Shown in pieces: positions 23,510 through 34,915 of a stretch of DNA of 64,000 nucleotides. Location of the stretch: contig NW_026622786.1 of assembly GCF_023065955.2 (NCBI RefSeq), positions 54,651,938-54,715,937 of the forward strand, in the 5' to 3' direction. The DNA is from Ursus arctos. Taxonomy: Eukaryota; Chordata; Mammalia; Carnivora; Ursidae. Position numbers and translations under genes: made by a program. Under the pieces are notes generated by a model that worked only from the letters and a program-made list of their open reading frames with translations, was not told the origin of the DNA and searched no databases. Position 1 is the stretch's first letter. Each line of letters starts with the position of its first letter.

Positions 23510-23660
23510 CATATATAATTATCTCCACCTATATAACATTGTAATATTATGTATAATAATTATGTACATACTATGTAATAGTGTGTACCTTTACAATAAT
23601 GATAGTATGTAATGTTGTATTATGTAATGATATGTATAATAATTTATACACATTATTTCC
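23510..23660. repeat. AT-rich low-complexity tract
   Basis: Irregular TATAAT/TATGTA iterations (GTATAATAATTATGTACATA and similar), with no strict period. Confidence 0.7.
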
Positions 23661-23664
23661 ATTT

Positions 23665-23755
23665 ATATACTTATTTCATCCATTCTTGGGTTTGTGCTTG
23701 CTTCTCTTTCTGGTAGTACCTAGCCCAGAGCAGATATTCAATAAATGAGGTTGAT
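23665..23755 (+). repeat. L2 LINE 3'-end fragment
   Basis: GGTAGTACCTAGCCCAGAGC and AGATATTCAATAAATGAGG are the L2 terminus. Confidence 0.65.
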
Positions 23756-24074
23756 TTGAAGCCCAGCTTCCATGCACAAAGCCAAATAAAAAGTAAGGCC
23801 TAATCATTCCTACTTTCTCCTCAGTTTAGAACACCTTACCTCATTTTTTTATATAATTTATTTATTTCATTGTTTCAAAAAGGCATCTGGTAACATCACT
23901 CAACAGGTTGAGACATCCAGGATCTTTCCCCAGCTCTAGCCTCTCCCAACTATGAACTTGCTCTCCTCCTCGGTAGATTTTTCTTGTATTCCATCCTCTT
24001 CTGTTTTATTTCCTTTTTTACTAATGAAAGTTTTCCCAATCCTTTTTCATTCAACATTCAATGAATGCTATGTC

Positions 24075-24690
24075 ATTGTCCTGCCTAAAACTCTTCATGA
24101 CCTTTCCATTAAGCTCAGGATGTAGATAAACCTCTTCACATGCCCTGTGAATAGGGTGACCTTACAGTTATCACTGAAACTAGGAGACTTCTGAGGGTGA
24201 GAAGGGGTGCCATTAATAATTCTGCCAGGACAGCAGGTGTCAAGCACAATCGTCCTGGGGAAACTCCTCCTGAAATGCTCTGATGATCTGGCCTCTCTGG
24301 CCCTTCTGTGCCCCTTTTTCTTGCTCACGTGACTGCAGCCACATCTGTCCTCTTTAAGCTCTTCAGGAGGTCCAGCTCTTGGCCTTTATCAGGGCCTCCT
24401 CTCTTGCCCTTTCCTTGGCCTCCTTTCTTGCCTACACCTGGCCCCCATACCCTCCCAAAGGTCTTTGTAAACCTCCAGTTGCTAGCAGGTCCCCGTTCTT
24501 GACTCTTATACCCTTGCACTGTTTTCCTTCACAGCATCTGCCCCAGTTCATATCTATGCATTTATTTCTGCACTGTCTGTGCTCGGGGGTGTTTGTGGCA
24601 ACAAGGCCCCCGTATATTCTATTTACCTACGCATGCACTCCCTGGACTTGGCACAGGCTCTGGGATGCTCAGTAAATGTGAGATGCTTGT
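24075..24690 (+). repeat. L2 LINE fragments
   Basis: GCCTAAAACTCTTCATGACC, AAGCTCAGGATGTAG, TCTGATGATCTGGCC, then TGCACTCCCTGGACTTGGCA and GGGATGCTCAGTAAATGTG. Broken but co-linear L2 pieces; the central part is too decayed to follow. Confidence 0.5.
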
Positions 24691-24704
24691 ATCCATCCTG
24701 AGAG

Positions 24705-25000
24705 CATGCAATCCATCAAACAGATATTAAGTTCCTACTGTGTGCCAGGCTCTGTAGTAGACACTAGAAATACTGAAATAATAAGGTGAGAAGTTCAGTC
24801 TAGGATGATCAACAGACACACATACAAAAGAGTTCCAAAACAACCTAAACAGGCTATACCTTTGAAGAGTGCCAGGTATAGCAAAGAGGCTAGAAGCAGG
24901 GACAAAAGAGGGCTTTACAAACTCTTCGTGGGGTCACTCCAGAAGCCAGAGGCTGAGTTCAGCGAATGGGCTGAGTTCTTGAGGAAAGGGAAGGTGAAGG
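24705..25000 (-). repeat. L2 LINE fragment
   Basis: CAGATATTAAGTTCCTACTG, TGTGCCAGGCTCTGTAGTAG, AATACTGAAATAATAAGG are reverse L2 3' end. The rest is a weaker extension. Confidence 0.65.
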
Positions 25001-25504
25001 TGACAGCGGGTGCAAAGAGAAGGGGGCGCTACTGGAGATTTGAGGAGGGAAACAGTGGGTACATTTGGGAGTGGGGGACTGGAGAGGTGACCCAGGGGTG
25101 CTAGGCAACACTCCTCCAGACTGAGAGTGAGGAAGTGCCTGGTCAGTTTCCTCTTACAGGGAGGACCTCCTTCCCCACCCAAGGTGGACAAGGGGGCACT
25201 CAGAGTCCTCTCCCTTCTTCCTCCCCTCCTTCCTGTCAGGCGCTCTCTGACTGGTAGCCAGAGGACCCCCCCCCCCCTTTCCCAGGAGATAGTTTTTCTC
25301 TCAGGTTCCCACTGGCCCAAATGTCTCTAAAATCTGGGAATGGCCCACTCTCTGAGCACCGCTATCTTAGACACCTTCTGAGCAGGTCTCAGACACCCGT
25401 CCTCTGGCCCCTCTGGCTGTGGGAAGAGGCCTCCCTACCTTGTAAGGATCTCGTGCAGGGGACACCCACCCATCGGAAAGGTTTCTGCACTGCTCTCAAC
25501 TAGC

Positions 25505-26105
25505 TGGGATGCAGTTCAAGGAGCGTGCCTCCGGGGCTTGTAGAACCTGCCTGGACCGCTGCCCTGAGCCTTTCTTAGCAAGCATCCTGCCAGGGACCGC
25601 AGGACAGGGGCTGAGGGCCCAGTGGCCTCTCTCCTGGGCCACTTTCTCAGAGGAGATTAGGGGAAGTAGAAAGACAGGCGTGAACCTGGGCCCCACTGAC
25701 TTTGCCGCCTGGAGCCCCGCAGAGGCATTGGGGATTCCCTTCCCGCTGGAGAATCCCTTTCAACAGGCGACAGAGACTCCGCCTGAAGACCCTGCAAGGG
25801 AAAAGAGACATCTACAAAACAAAGGCTTCCCTGGGGGAAGGGCGGAGGTCGAAACCGCGGTGGGGGAGGGGGGGAACTAATCCTCCTTTGGTTCTCGGAG
25901 ATGGCCCTTTCTCCTAGAAAGCCGGGCTCCTCACTGGGGACGCGCTGGCTAGCGGAGCAGGTGGGACCCCAGGCGTCCCGTGGAGTGTTTACACCGCCGG
26001 TGGGTGAGGCCTTGCTGCTGGGGACGACCCAGTCTGCTCACCCACGCTGTGACCCAGAGCCGTGCCAGAGGTGACAGCCTCAGCGGCCGGCTGGGAAGGA
26101 GGCCA
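25505..26105. promoter_or_regulatory. Short CpG-island-like stretch
   Basis: GC-rich DNA unlike its surroundings. Hand count gives about 18 CpG in 25845-26105, including ACCGCGGTGG, GACGCGCTGG, CACCGCCGG and CAGCGGCCGG. A GC-box-like GGGAAGGGCGGAGG lies at about 25833. A 123-codon open frame (25509-25880, plus) crosses it, but I recognise no domain and see no splice context that convinces me. It could be an orphan island or the promoter of an unseen transcript. Confidence 0.5.
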
Positions 26106-26114
26106 CTCTTTAAA

Positions 26115-26265
26115 AGCAGTAGTAATAACAGCTCCCATTTTATTAAGCACTGGGTGTTAGGCACTCTGCAGGGCCATTTACACAGGTCCTTTCTAGTCCT
26201 TACAACTGAGGCTCCTGACTGGTACACAGAAGGGTCAGAATTCAAATGCAGGGCCATCATTGTGT
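26115..26265 (-). repeat. MIR SINE
   Basis: AGTAATAACAGCTCCCATTT, TTAAGCACTGGGTGTTAGGC, GTCAGAATTCAAATGCAGGG: reverse MIR. It underlies part of the 179-codon minus-strand open frame at 25949-26488, which I do not regard as a gene. Confidence 0.75.
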
Positions 26266-26584
26266 GACACCTCTCTCTTCCCCTGAGAAGGAAAGGGGAA
26301 AAAGGCTGGAGACAATTTAGTGGCCCCACGGGAAGGGAGGAGTTACAGCATTTGATAGAATGTGAACCTGGACTCACATCACCGCAGGGGCTTACTTCAA
26401 CCCTGTCCACACACCAAGTGTTGTCTGATGGAAGAATGTGCAGCTGGTGTGCAACCTTGGGCATGTCTAAAGTCAACTGTGAAATCAAGGCAATACCTCA
26501 ATACCTGCTCAATCTGTCATGGGACTAATAGAAAGAATGAGTGCATTTACAAACTGTGCTCCCTGGAACCCTGGGACTGAGTTT

Positions 26585-26732
26585 CTCAAGCTTCAGTGAG
26601 CATAAAAATCACCCTGTGGGGGCAGGGGGGGCTTGTTAAAATGCAGGTTCCCTGGCCTCCACTAAGAGATTCTCAATCAGTGGGTCAGTATGGGGCTGGG
26701 GAATCTGCATTTCACCCAACATCTCTGCTTAT
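26585..26732 (+). repeat. MER5A-type hAT-Charlie remnant
   Basis: TCTCAAGCTTCAGTGAGCAT, AAAAATCACCCTGTGG, GGGCTTGTTAAAATGCAGGT, TCAATCAGTGGGTC, GGGAATCTGCATTTC follow MER5A; the 3' end is truncated. Confidence 0.82.
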
Positions 26733-27361
26733 TCTGTGACTGATGAGAGACAGCAAACTGAAGAGGTCTGGCCTGGCTGGGTGGCAGTGAGTGCCTCCAG
26801 GGTGGGTACTGGTGGGTGGGGAAGAGACAGAGTGCCTGGGTACGATCCGAAGTTCTCCAGCTCAGCATCACCCAGAATGATGTGCTTTCCTCTCTTTATT
26901 ATTAGGTTTTCAATTAAAATGTTATTTGAGGGAGAATTACATGATTTAAACACAATAATAAAAAAATTAAAAAGATGCCAACCCACTGCTACCCCAAGAT
27001 GCTTTGGGTAAGTGAAAGGTGCTCTCCAGATACATATCATTTTCATCAAGCCTTGGCCTTCTGAAGCCCTCAGGGAATGAATTCATTCTAGAGAACCTAA
27101 TTTTCGTGATAGCATTAAAACTTTTTTTGTAAATGTTAATGGTTTTGTGGTGAATATGTTACACTCTTCCCTACCTTTTAAACCAGAGAATAAAGAACAT
27201 AATTAAACTGTTGTTTTAAAACTCAGGACCACCGATTGGATATTGCATAGCCGTCCCAAAGGTTAGTCTCACCAAGCTTGACAGGGAAAGTGGGTGCATT
27301 TAGTCCCACTCGCAGTCGCCCTGACACAGATCATGGTTTATGTAACATCGAGTGAAGGCAG
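26733..27361. other. Unassigned non-coding stretch
   Basis: No repeat or gene recognised. Confidence 0.45.
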
Positions 27362-27492
27362 AACAACATGGTGAAACAGGAGGGCACCAGGGATTCAGAA
27401 GCATGAGTTCCAGGCTCCCCTCTGCCACCTATGAGCCCCGGAACCCAGAGCAAGTCCTTTCACATGGGCCTCACCTTCTTTTTCGGTAAGGT
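27362..27492 (+). repeat. MIR SINE
   Basis: CATGAGTTCCAGGCTCCC, CTCTGCCACCTATGAGCC, GAGCAAGTCCTTTCACATGG, GCCTCACCTTCTTTTTC. Confidence 0.7.
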
Positions 27493-27677
27493 GAGAAGTC
27501 ACACCAAGCAATTGGTCTCCGACAGTTGGAGGTTGGGGGTTGGGGGCCATAGGGGACAGTCTGTAAGGTGGGGTTTGCAAACCAGTGGGGCGCAGGGGAG
27601 CAAACGCCTATCTAAAGGCATAGTAAAGTGCAGCATCAGCAGACTGATGACATGAGAGTGGAGGCCCGTTGCTTTCA

Positions 27678-27901
27678 TGTCTTCTAAGGTTTTTTTTAAA
27701 GATTTTTTTGTTTATTTATTTGAGAGAGAGAGAGGGCACGTGAGTGGGGAGAGGAGAGAGGAAAAATCCGAAGCAGACTCTGCGCTGAGCAGGAAGACCT
27801 ACGTGGGGCTCGCTCCCACAACTGCGAGATCATGACCTGAGCCAAAACCAAGAGTTGGACTCTTAACTGACTGAGCCACCCAGGAACCCCCTGTCTTCTA
27901 A
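27678..27901 (-). mobile_element. CAN-SINE with 10-bp TSD
   Basis: Body about 27688-27891: TTTTAAAGATTTTTTTG, TTGAGAGAGAGAGAGGGC, GGGGCTCGCTCCCACAAC, CTGAGCCACCCAGGAACCCC. TGTCTTCTAA at 27678-27687 and 27892-27901. Confidence 0.96.
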
Positions 27902-28776
27902 ATTTTTTAGAAAAGCTGAAAATCTGACTTTGTCTGTGAAATCGCTGAATCTCTTAAATGTTGGCACCTGTAGTGGATGGAAGGGCCTGGCTCACTCATC
28001 TTCCAAGCCATGGTCCTTTTGGTTGCCTCCTGTCCTTCAAAGACCAGAGGATGAAACATAAGTTTTCCCATTTCTTTATAGCTGGGGTGTGGGATTTGAA
28101 ATCGATTTTGTCAATAAGAGCAGTCACAGTGTTGAAAGGCAAAGTGAGGCACAGACTGGCTTCCAAATCCCCATCTGGAGCCCTAGCTTTAAGAAAGTCT
28201 GGAACATAGGTCGGATAGAATTCATCTGTGGGCACCATTAGGCCTGAGTCTCTCCTGGTCTCTTCTGGCTCTAACACTTGTTAGCAGAGCAGCAGCTGCC
28301 AGTGTGGACAGACAGCCTCAGGCGGCTGACCTGAGGGGGAGAAGCAGCCAAATGGCCACCTACACCCTCCAGGTCTTTCTTTTCAAAGGTCTCCCACTCC
28401 CCTCCTTCACTCCTGAGCGATCCTTGGTTGTTCGCAGACTCAGTGGAGAACCCAAGACTCTCACATTCTCATCTGGACACAATTCTTGTGCCTTCTCCCC
28501 CAAGACGATTAAGGACACGCTATTTTGTTTCCCAAAGGAGAGCAGAGATCTCTACTCTTCAGGCGGGGTCCTACCAGGGAGCTTGGCATGTGGAGTCCCC
28601 TGCTGCTTCTCTCCATCTCTTTCAGCGTGTTCCAAAGTGAGCAGCTGGGGGCTTCTTAACAGGAGCTCATGTTTCCAACTCTGTTACCCTTGAGCTGCCC
28701 AAACTGGATTTTATCTGCCCAAGTGGTATGTGGGTGGAGAGGATTTAGGGACATTGAGGGGACTGCCCATTTCACA
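27902..28776. other. Unassigned non-coding stretch
   Basis: No repeat family or gene recognised. Open frames at 27958-28209, 28304-28693 (plus) and 27996-28277 (minus) have no recognisable domain. Confidence 0.45.
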
Positions 28777-28972
28777 CATAATAATAGCTGTTACTTACCA
28801 AGGACCTGTTGAGTGCCAGATATCATTTCTAATTCACAATACCACCCTAGGGGCAAGTATCATTGCCCCCATTCTGCAGATGAGTTAACTGAGGACTGCA
28901 AAGTTTAGAGACTTCCCTAGGAGCCTACAAATAGTAAGTGGCAGAGTCAGAATTCAAAACCAAACTCTCTTT
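28777..28972 (-). repeat. MIR SINE
   Basis: ATAATAGCTGTTACTTACCA, GAGTGCCAGATATCATTTC, CCATTCTGCAGATGAGTTAA, AGTAAGTGGCAGAGTCAGAA: reverse MIR, well preserved. Confidence 0.9.
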
Positions 28973-30202
28973 ATCTTTGATAAACCAGAGTGGTGGGTTA
29001 CTACTCTTGGACACTGAGCAGATTCTTTTTAAAAGTTGCCTAGACACCTGGGTGAGCCCACCAGTGGGCCTCCTAGTGGTCAGGTCGGTGCCACTGCTTC
29101 TCACATGTGGGGCCAGGAGGCCTCTCCCTTTCTTGCTGCCCCGAGGCCCTGGCAGCTGATTATTTCAAGAAGTGGGCTTGGCCACTCTGGAACCACGAGG
29201 CCTGGGAGTAAGTGAAAGCAGCTGGCTCCGGTTCTTAGGCCCTCTCACCTCTTACGGGGGAGTGGCATAGACGCCTGGGGCTCTCAGCCCTTATCAGTAC
29301 TGGTCAGATTGAACACAGCTCTCATTGACTCTCCTCGCCTGTGTGGAGCACCTGCTGAACTTTTTATATCTATTGTCCCAGTTCCCACTCCCTTCCCAGG
29401 TGGTGATTACCAACCGTCCCTTATTATTCAGCCCTCCAGAACTTGGCGTAAGAAATCATCCCACATTATACTTTGAAGGTGGTGCTAAGGACACTATAGT
29501 TATCCCGATTTGAACAGCTTAATCACCTTGAGACCTTTCTTTTAATAATAATAACTACTATTATATATTTTTAAATATTATGTATATATTGTATATAGTC
29601 CCTCTTAAACCTTCTAGCAATCTTTTCCCAATTCAGCATGATTTCTATTATTTTTTAAATGCAAAAAGAAATATTAACACCCCTCCCCCAATAAAAATAG
29701 CTGCCACAGAGACCTTCCTCTGATGGATCACCTGGGCTAAGGACTTGGGCCCCAGACACCTGACACCTTTCTTCCAAGAGCACGTGTATCCCACACTTTA
29801 TCATGCCAATTAGCTAAACAAAAGGTTTGTCTCTCCCTCTCCTGAAAATGCACATTTCCCTGTTCTAAGCATGTGTGTTGTTAGATGATGCGGGTCCCAG
29901 CAGGAGCTCTTCCAGCCCCTGGTGACTTTGAGTGGCAGCAACATTCTCTGCTGAGAGTGAAAAACCCCTGCATGGCCAGGCCACCTGCTACTGTTGCTTG
30001 CTTAATGATCTCAGCAGCATAGAAGTCCTGATTTAAAAAAAAAACAGTATTCATTCTAGTGACTCTGTAGTAAACCACTAGTTCGCATATCCCTTTCCAC
30101 CTCAAAATTGTATATTTTGCTTAAACCTAGAAAATAAATTACTTTGTGACACTTTTTACCTTTTATTTAAGAGTATCTCCTGTCTTATTCATTTCAAATG
30201 CA
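28973..30202. other. Unassigned stretch with AT-rich patch
   Basis: No gene or repeat recognised except AT-rich low complexity at about 29540-29605 (TAATAATAATAACTACTATT and following). Confidence 0.45.
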
Positions 30203-30345
30203 TTTTTCCCTTGCAAAGCCTAGCTAACTCCTACCCATGTTTTGGGGTTCTGCTCAGATATTGCCTCCCCCGGAAAGCCCTCCCTGACTGCTGGGGATGC
30301 GTTCTGTCCTTTCCACCCTGCCTTGTGATTGGGTAGCACAGGGGC
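30203..30345 (+). repeat. L2 LINE fragment
   Basis: TAGCTAACTCCTACCCATG, TTCTGCTCAGATATTGCCTC, CCGGAAAGCCCTCCCTGACT is the conserved L2 3'-region block. Confidence 0.8.
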
Positions 30346-31540
30346 TTATTGAGGAAAAACCAAACAATGTAATTATGGTAAAAGTACACACATGTATCTA
30401 CATATAAAAATCAAGAAGAATCAATAAAACTTGAGATGTTACTTCTGATTTCAGGGGAGCACCAGAAACTTAAAGCCATTTAAATGTTTTATGTTACTAC
30501 ATTAATAGTTGTAGTTCCCTTTCTAAAAATTGACATTCTGATAACACTAGCAAGGGCCGTACTGAAAAACATTACTTGCCCAAGGGACCACAAATAAATA
30601 CATACTTAAACAAAAGTAAAGAAATTTAATTAACTGTATGAAGTTATACTAAATGACTTCTCCAGGAAGCCAATGGGAAATTATACCTAACGAATAGCTA
30701 CAGAATAAAGTCTGTTGTTGAAAGTTATTAACCTAATCAGATAATCAAATTTCACCACCAACCGTAACCATCTGATTTGCTCATGTCAAAATAAAACCAT
30801 TGTTAACCCTTCTTAATGAAATCAGAATGAGGAGGAAGGGGGCAGCTGGTTTCAGAACAATGTCTTTCTTTAAAAACAAGACTTACTAAAATTTTTGTCT
30901 TCCCTAACTCCAAAAACAAGACTTTACCATTGTTCAGTAAAGGTCTGAAACTATCCAGCTTTTAAAAAAAAAAAAAAGGAAGAGATGAAATTGGAAATGA
31001 AATTCATGGATGTTTTCTCTTCACTAAAGTCATTGACAAAGGGGGAAATAAACAAACAGGTTTTGCTCTCAAAATTTGGTGAAGAAAATTTGTTCCAAGG
31101 CTGAGGTGTTCTTTGCCAGTTTTAAACCCAAGGTGCATTTTTATAGCCAAGAACTAAAGCCCTGAAACACAGCGATCCACAGAATAATGGAAATGCTGAC
31201 ACAACCTTCACTTCAGCAGCAGGAATGGTGCCACTATAATTTATGGAGAACACATTTTGGTTTTGTCAGGTTTTTAAACATAGACTGTTATAAATTTGAA
31301 GGAGGACTGTCTTGTTAAAGCTTCAAATGGCATGTGTTAGTATTGGTGATGCATCATGTCCCGTATTTGGAATGGCATTTGTAGAACACAGTTTAGCCCA
31401 ATGCAAAAAGAGGACCCTGAATCCTGTTGTTTTCCAAACAATATTCTCTGATTAAAAGGACCATAGTCATCATAGACATGATCATAACCAGCTAGAAGAC
31501 CCTAGGAAGGTGTCCGGCCTCAGACAGTTTCTTTCCTTCC
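30346..31540. other. Unique non-coding DNA
   Basis: About 1.2 kb with no recognisable repeat apart from an A run at 30963-30976. AT-rich, with several ATTAAT/TTAATTAA motifs. Possibly regulatory; untested. Confidence 0.4.
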
Positions 31541-31544
31541 TTTC

Positions 31545-31690
31545 TTCACTGATGCATTCGTTATTTGACAAATATTTATTGAGGATATTCAGTGACAGGT
31601 CTTATCTCAGGCAGTGGAGATAAAATGATTATTTTAATGCCATCTCTGCCCTCTAGGATTTTATATTTTGTAAATATAGAAAGATTTGTT
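31545..31690 (-). repeat. L2 LINE 3'-end fragment
   Basis: GACAAATATTTATTGAGGAT, CAGGCAGTGGAGATAAAATG, CCATCTCTGCCCTCTAGGAT. Confidence 0.8.
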
Positions 31691-31717
31691 TAGAAAAAAA
31701 ACTGCGTCTTGTGTGTA

Positions 31718-31801
31718 AATATCCTATGTGTGTATATATATTATATAGGTATTGTATAGATACATATATGTGTGTAGATATTGTGTGTGTGTGTGTGTGT
31801 A
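31718..31801. repeat. (TA)n/(TG)n low-complexity tract
   Basis: GTGTGTATATATATTATATA runs through ACATATATGTGTG into a pure GT run ending near 31801. Confidence 0.85.
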
Positions 31802-32234
31802 GTTTTCAAACCACATGTCTCTAACAAAAGTGGAGAGAAGTCTTACTGACAACTCCTCTTGGGGGGAAGGATCCAGCAAGAGGTAATAAGCGTCACTTCT
31901 GTGGGAGTCACTAGGTGGTTGTACAAAGAGTGTAAAAGGCTGATCTCAGAAGTCTAGGTGTGGAACATAGATTCCATTCTCTGGAGCTCTGGAACTGATT
32001 TCTTTAGGGGAAGGAGTAGATCAGTAGGGAATCCCGACTGCCAATCTGTCTCTCACCCTATTATGCTTTTGCCTTGCTTATGATAGCCAAGCAGTAGTAA
32101 TTTTTGTCATTCTCTCTGAAAAAGAAAATTGTTCATGATTGTCTTCATTCTTGTGGGGTTTTCTTTGAAGCAACTGTCATTATCACAAGACTCTGAATAG
32201 ATAGAAATTGTGATAAACATGGGGATAAAGAGAG

Positions 32235-32365
32235 GAGACTTGTCTGTCTATTCCACCACTTTCTAAAGGTATAACCTTGAAGACTCAGGATTTGTACTCT
32301 GTGAAATGGGCATAAATCAAGGCCATCCCTATTACGAGTAGGGCTATCACAAGAGTCTCAGTGAC
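32235..32365 (+). repeat. MIR fragment
   Basis: ATTCCACCACTTTCTAAAGG, TATAACCTTG, TGTGAAATGGGCATAAATC, CTATTACGAGTAGGGC. Confidence 0.65.
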
Positions 32366-32544
32366 AACCAATGGGGAGCAAGGTTCTGGGCTCTATCTGT
32401 CAGTTAGGGAAGTATGGGGAAGTGGGGAGAGGAATAGAGAAGCACCAGAACACTGCAATAAGATGCTGCCAAATATGACATGACCTGCTATGTGTCTTCT
32501 AGGGGAGTATCACACCACCGTGAAAGATGATGTCTAGAAAGATC

Positions 32545-32660
32545 ATAATGATATCTAACATTTATTGCACAGTCACTAAGCTATGTGCTCTTTTTTCCCA
32601 CAATCTTTTGTTAGATGAGGAAGCTGAGCCTTAAGCATTAGGCAACTTGCCAAGATGTGG
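32545..32660 (-). repeat. MIR fragment
   Basis: TATCTAACATTTATTGCACA, CACTAAGCTATGTGCTC, GATGAGGAAGCTGAGCC. Confidence 0.75.
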
Positions 32661-32749
32661 TAACCATAAATTCTGGGACAGTCTTGCTTTGTGTCTGGTG
32701 TTTGAACTAATTATCAACAGTGCCCCCTCTCACTCATGTGTTCCCATTT

Positions 32750-32862
32750 GGGTGATGAGTTATGTGATTATCCAGGGTCACACAGCTGGTAGGTGGCAGA
32801 ATCAGGATTTGAACCCCTATAATCCCACTCCAAACCCAAGTTCTTAACCACTATGCAATAAA
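32750..32862 (-). repeat. MIR fragment
   Basis: GGGTCACACAGCTGGTAGGT, GGCAGAATCAGGATTTGAAC, CAAGTTCTTAACCACTATGC. Probably the 5' half of the same element as 32545-32660, split by about 90 bp. Confidence 0.85.
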
Positions 32863-32884
32863 TATGTTTGTTTCAAAATTGAGT

Positions 32885-33105
32885 AGGGAAAAAAAGGGGA
32901 GTGCAAAATTATATGTATATATTATCATAATTGTTTTTAAAGCATTCTGTGCATAGAAAAAACTGGAAAGAAATGCATAAGTGATGAGGTATGGATGGAG
33001 GAAATATAATAGATTTTTAAAATAGTTCTTTCTACTTTATGAGTTTTCTAAATTTTCTTCAATTAGAATGTATGACTTTTATAAGGAAAATAATATTTTT
33101 TAAAT
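32885..33105 (+). repeat. LINE 3'-end-like tail
   Basis: GTTTTCTAAATTTTCTTCAA followed by TTAGAATGTATGACTTTTAT and an A/T-rich end resembles a common L1M-type 3' tail. Family assignment is weak. Confidence 0.4.
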
Positions 33106-33474
33106 GCAGGCATAAAAAGTATCTCAAGTAGTATTTCAGAATAAGTATTATTTTATATTTTAGATGCTATCAAAAATTAAGTACAATAAAGCCAAAAAGA
33201 AAATGAAGGAGGAGAAGGAGGAAAAGAAGGAGAAAGAAGAGAAGGCCCTTGGACTAAGAGACATGAAACCAGAGGTAGGAATCTATAATCACCTAACTGG
33301 CCGTGGTGTGGCTTTGACCTTGTTTCCTTGGAAGCCCCCAGAGGGCCAACTCTGAGGGAGAATATGGTGTAATAGGTACAAACACATATTTTACAGACAT
33401 TAAAGACATTTTAAAGTCAATTGGGGAGATTTTAATCTCAATTGGGGAGATGATATTATGGAATTTCTGTTGCT

Positions 33475-33647
33475 TAAATTTTTTTTTTTTTAGCTAGGAT
33501 GATGGTATTGTTACTGTGTGTTATATGGAAGAATGTCCTTTCTCCTGGGAATTGCTTGCCAAAATATTTAGGGATGAAGTGTCATCTTCATCTCCACAAC
33601 TTACGTTCAAATGGCTCAGGAAAAAAGAAGTGAGAGAGGTGTGTGTA

Positions 33648-33688
<41 letters not shown>

Positions 33689-33832
33689 AGAGGGCGAGCA
33701 AATGTGGGAAAATGTTAACAATTGCATTATTTAGGTAGAGGGGATATGGACATTCGTTATACTATACCTTGAAACTTTTTATATGCTTGGAAATTTTCAA
33801 AGTAAAAGTTGAGACAGAGTTTTTAAAAAGAC
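33475..33832 (+). repeat. LINE-1 (L1M) 3'-UTR fragment
   Basis: GGAAGAATGTCCTTTCTCCT, AAATATTTAGGGATGAAGTG, CAAATGGCTCAGGAAAAAAG, AAAATGTTAACAATTGC, CTTTTTATATGCTTGGAAAT. Contains a GT microsatellite where this region often carries a simple repeat. Confidence 0.75.
33641..33683. repeat. (GT)n microsatellite
   Basis: Starts with GTGTGTGTATGTGC, then a pure GT run to GTGGG. Confidence 0.93.
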
Positions 33833-33884
33833 ATAAGAAAACAAGAAAACAAGACCAAAAAAGCATATATTAAAATAATAAATG

Positions 33885-34082
33885 AAGAGTCAGGTTTCAG
33901 AGATTTCAATTCTAGTTATATGGCTAAAGTGCTTTATAACCCTGTGCAAGCCTTTCTGAGCCTCGGTGTTTTCCTCTGTAAAATGGTGATGATAATAACA
34001 CCAACCTCACAAGTGTTCCTACAGGGTTAAATAAAGAAAATCGTGTGTGTAAAGCATCTATCACTGTGCTTGTCCAGAGTTC
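33885..34082 (+). repeat. MIR SINE
   Basis: CCTGTGCAAGCCTTTCTGAG, CCTCGGTGTTTTCCTCTGTA, AAATGGTGATGATAATAACA, CCTCACAAGTGTTCC. Confidence 0.85.
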
Positions 34083-34488
34083 ACATGAGCAAAAGTAATC
34101 TAATCAAATGACACAAAATAGGACCCCAGCAAACAGGCGGTAGGACTTTGAAGAATTCAAAACAAAGGAAGGCATTTTCCTTTTATAGCCCGTTTTCCAT
34201 GTAAACACAACCGAACTTGGTGTTATATGGGAAACAAATAGCTCATCAATTTGAAATGAGGTGAAATCATGGAATCAAGTGGCCTTATAGTTTTCATTAG
34301 CTCTGACCAAATCTGGTCAACCACAAGTGGTTTCTATTGTATTTGTTTTGGTTTGTTGTGTTTTGTTTTAGTCTATTTTCTCTGCCTCTGACCTAGGGTT
34401 CAAGTGAAGGGCAAAGGAGCTCTGGCTAACCCCCTGCAGGTGGTCCCACTGGGCACCCCAGGATCATCAGCACTCACAGACTGAGTAT
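34083..34488. other. Unassigned non-coding stretch
   Basis: No repeat or gene recognised; a GTTTTGTTTTAG-type patch lies near 34340-34375. Confidence 0.45.
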
Positions 34489-34716
34489 AAACTTGGGCTT
34501 TTTACAGACTCTTAACTATAGCGAACAAACGATGGTTACCAGAGTGGAAGTGGGTAGGAGATGGGTGAACTAGGTGATGGAGTAAGTAAGGAGGGCACTT
34601 GTCCTCATGAGCACCGGGTGTTATATGGAAGTGTTGAATCACTGTATTATACACCCGAAACTAATAGAACACTGTATGTTAACTATACTGGAATTAAAAT
34701 AAAAACTTGGGTTTCT
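34489..34716 (+). mobile_element. Carnivore L1 3'-end insertion with TSD
   Basis: 5'-truncated L1 of the carnivore lineage, body 34503-34702: CTTAACTATAGCGAACAAAC, GGAGGGCACTTGTCCTCATG, AGCACCGGGTGTTATATGGA, ACTGTATGTTAACTATACTG, GGAATTAAAATAAAA. Duplicated site AAACTTGGG(C/T)TT(T/C)T at 34489-34502 and 34703-34716. Far too short to encode ORF1 or ORF2. Confidence 0.9.
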
Positions 34717-34796
34717 TATATCAGTATCCTGATAAAGCAACAAGATACAAATTAAATAGTATGGGTAAGGATGATTATGATACCAAAAATTAAATC

Positions 34797-34915
34797 AGTA
34801 TTTTACCCAGGCTCATACTTACTGAGTGCTTAGTATGTATACCTGTAGTGTGCTGAAGATGCAGAGATGAACAAGATAAATTACCTGCTAATGTTTTCAT
34901 GGTGGGGGAGGATTG
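34797..34915 (-). repeat. L2 LINE 3'-end fragment
   Basis: CATACTTACTGAGTGCTTAG, TGTGCTGAAGATGCAGAGAT, GAACAAGATAAATTACC. Confidence 0.7.

Noticed and set aside
25949..26488. 179-codon minus-strand open frame, the longest in the window
   Set aside because: It crosses a MIR (26115-26265) and CpG-rich DNA, has no recognisable domain, and reads as chance.
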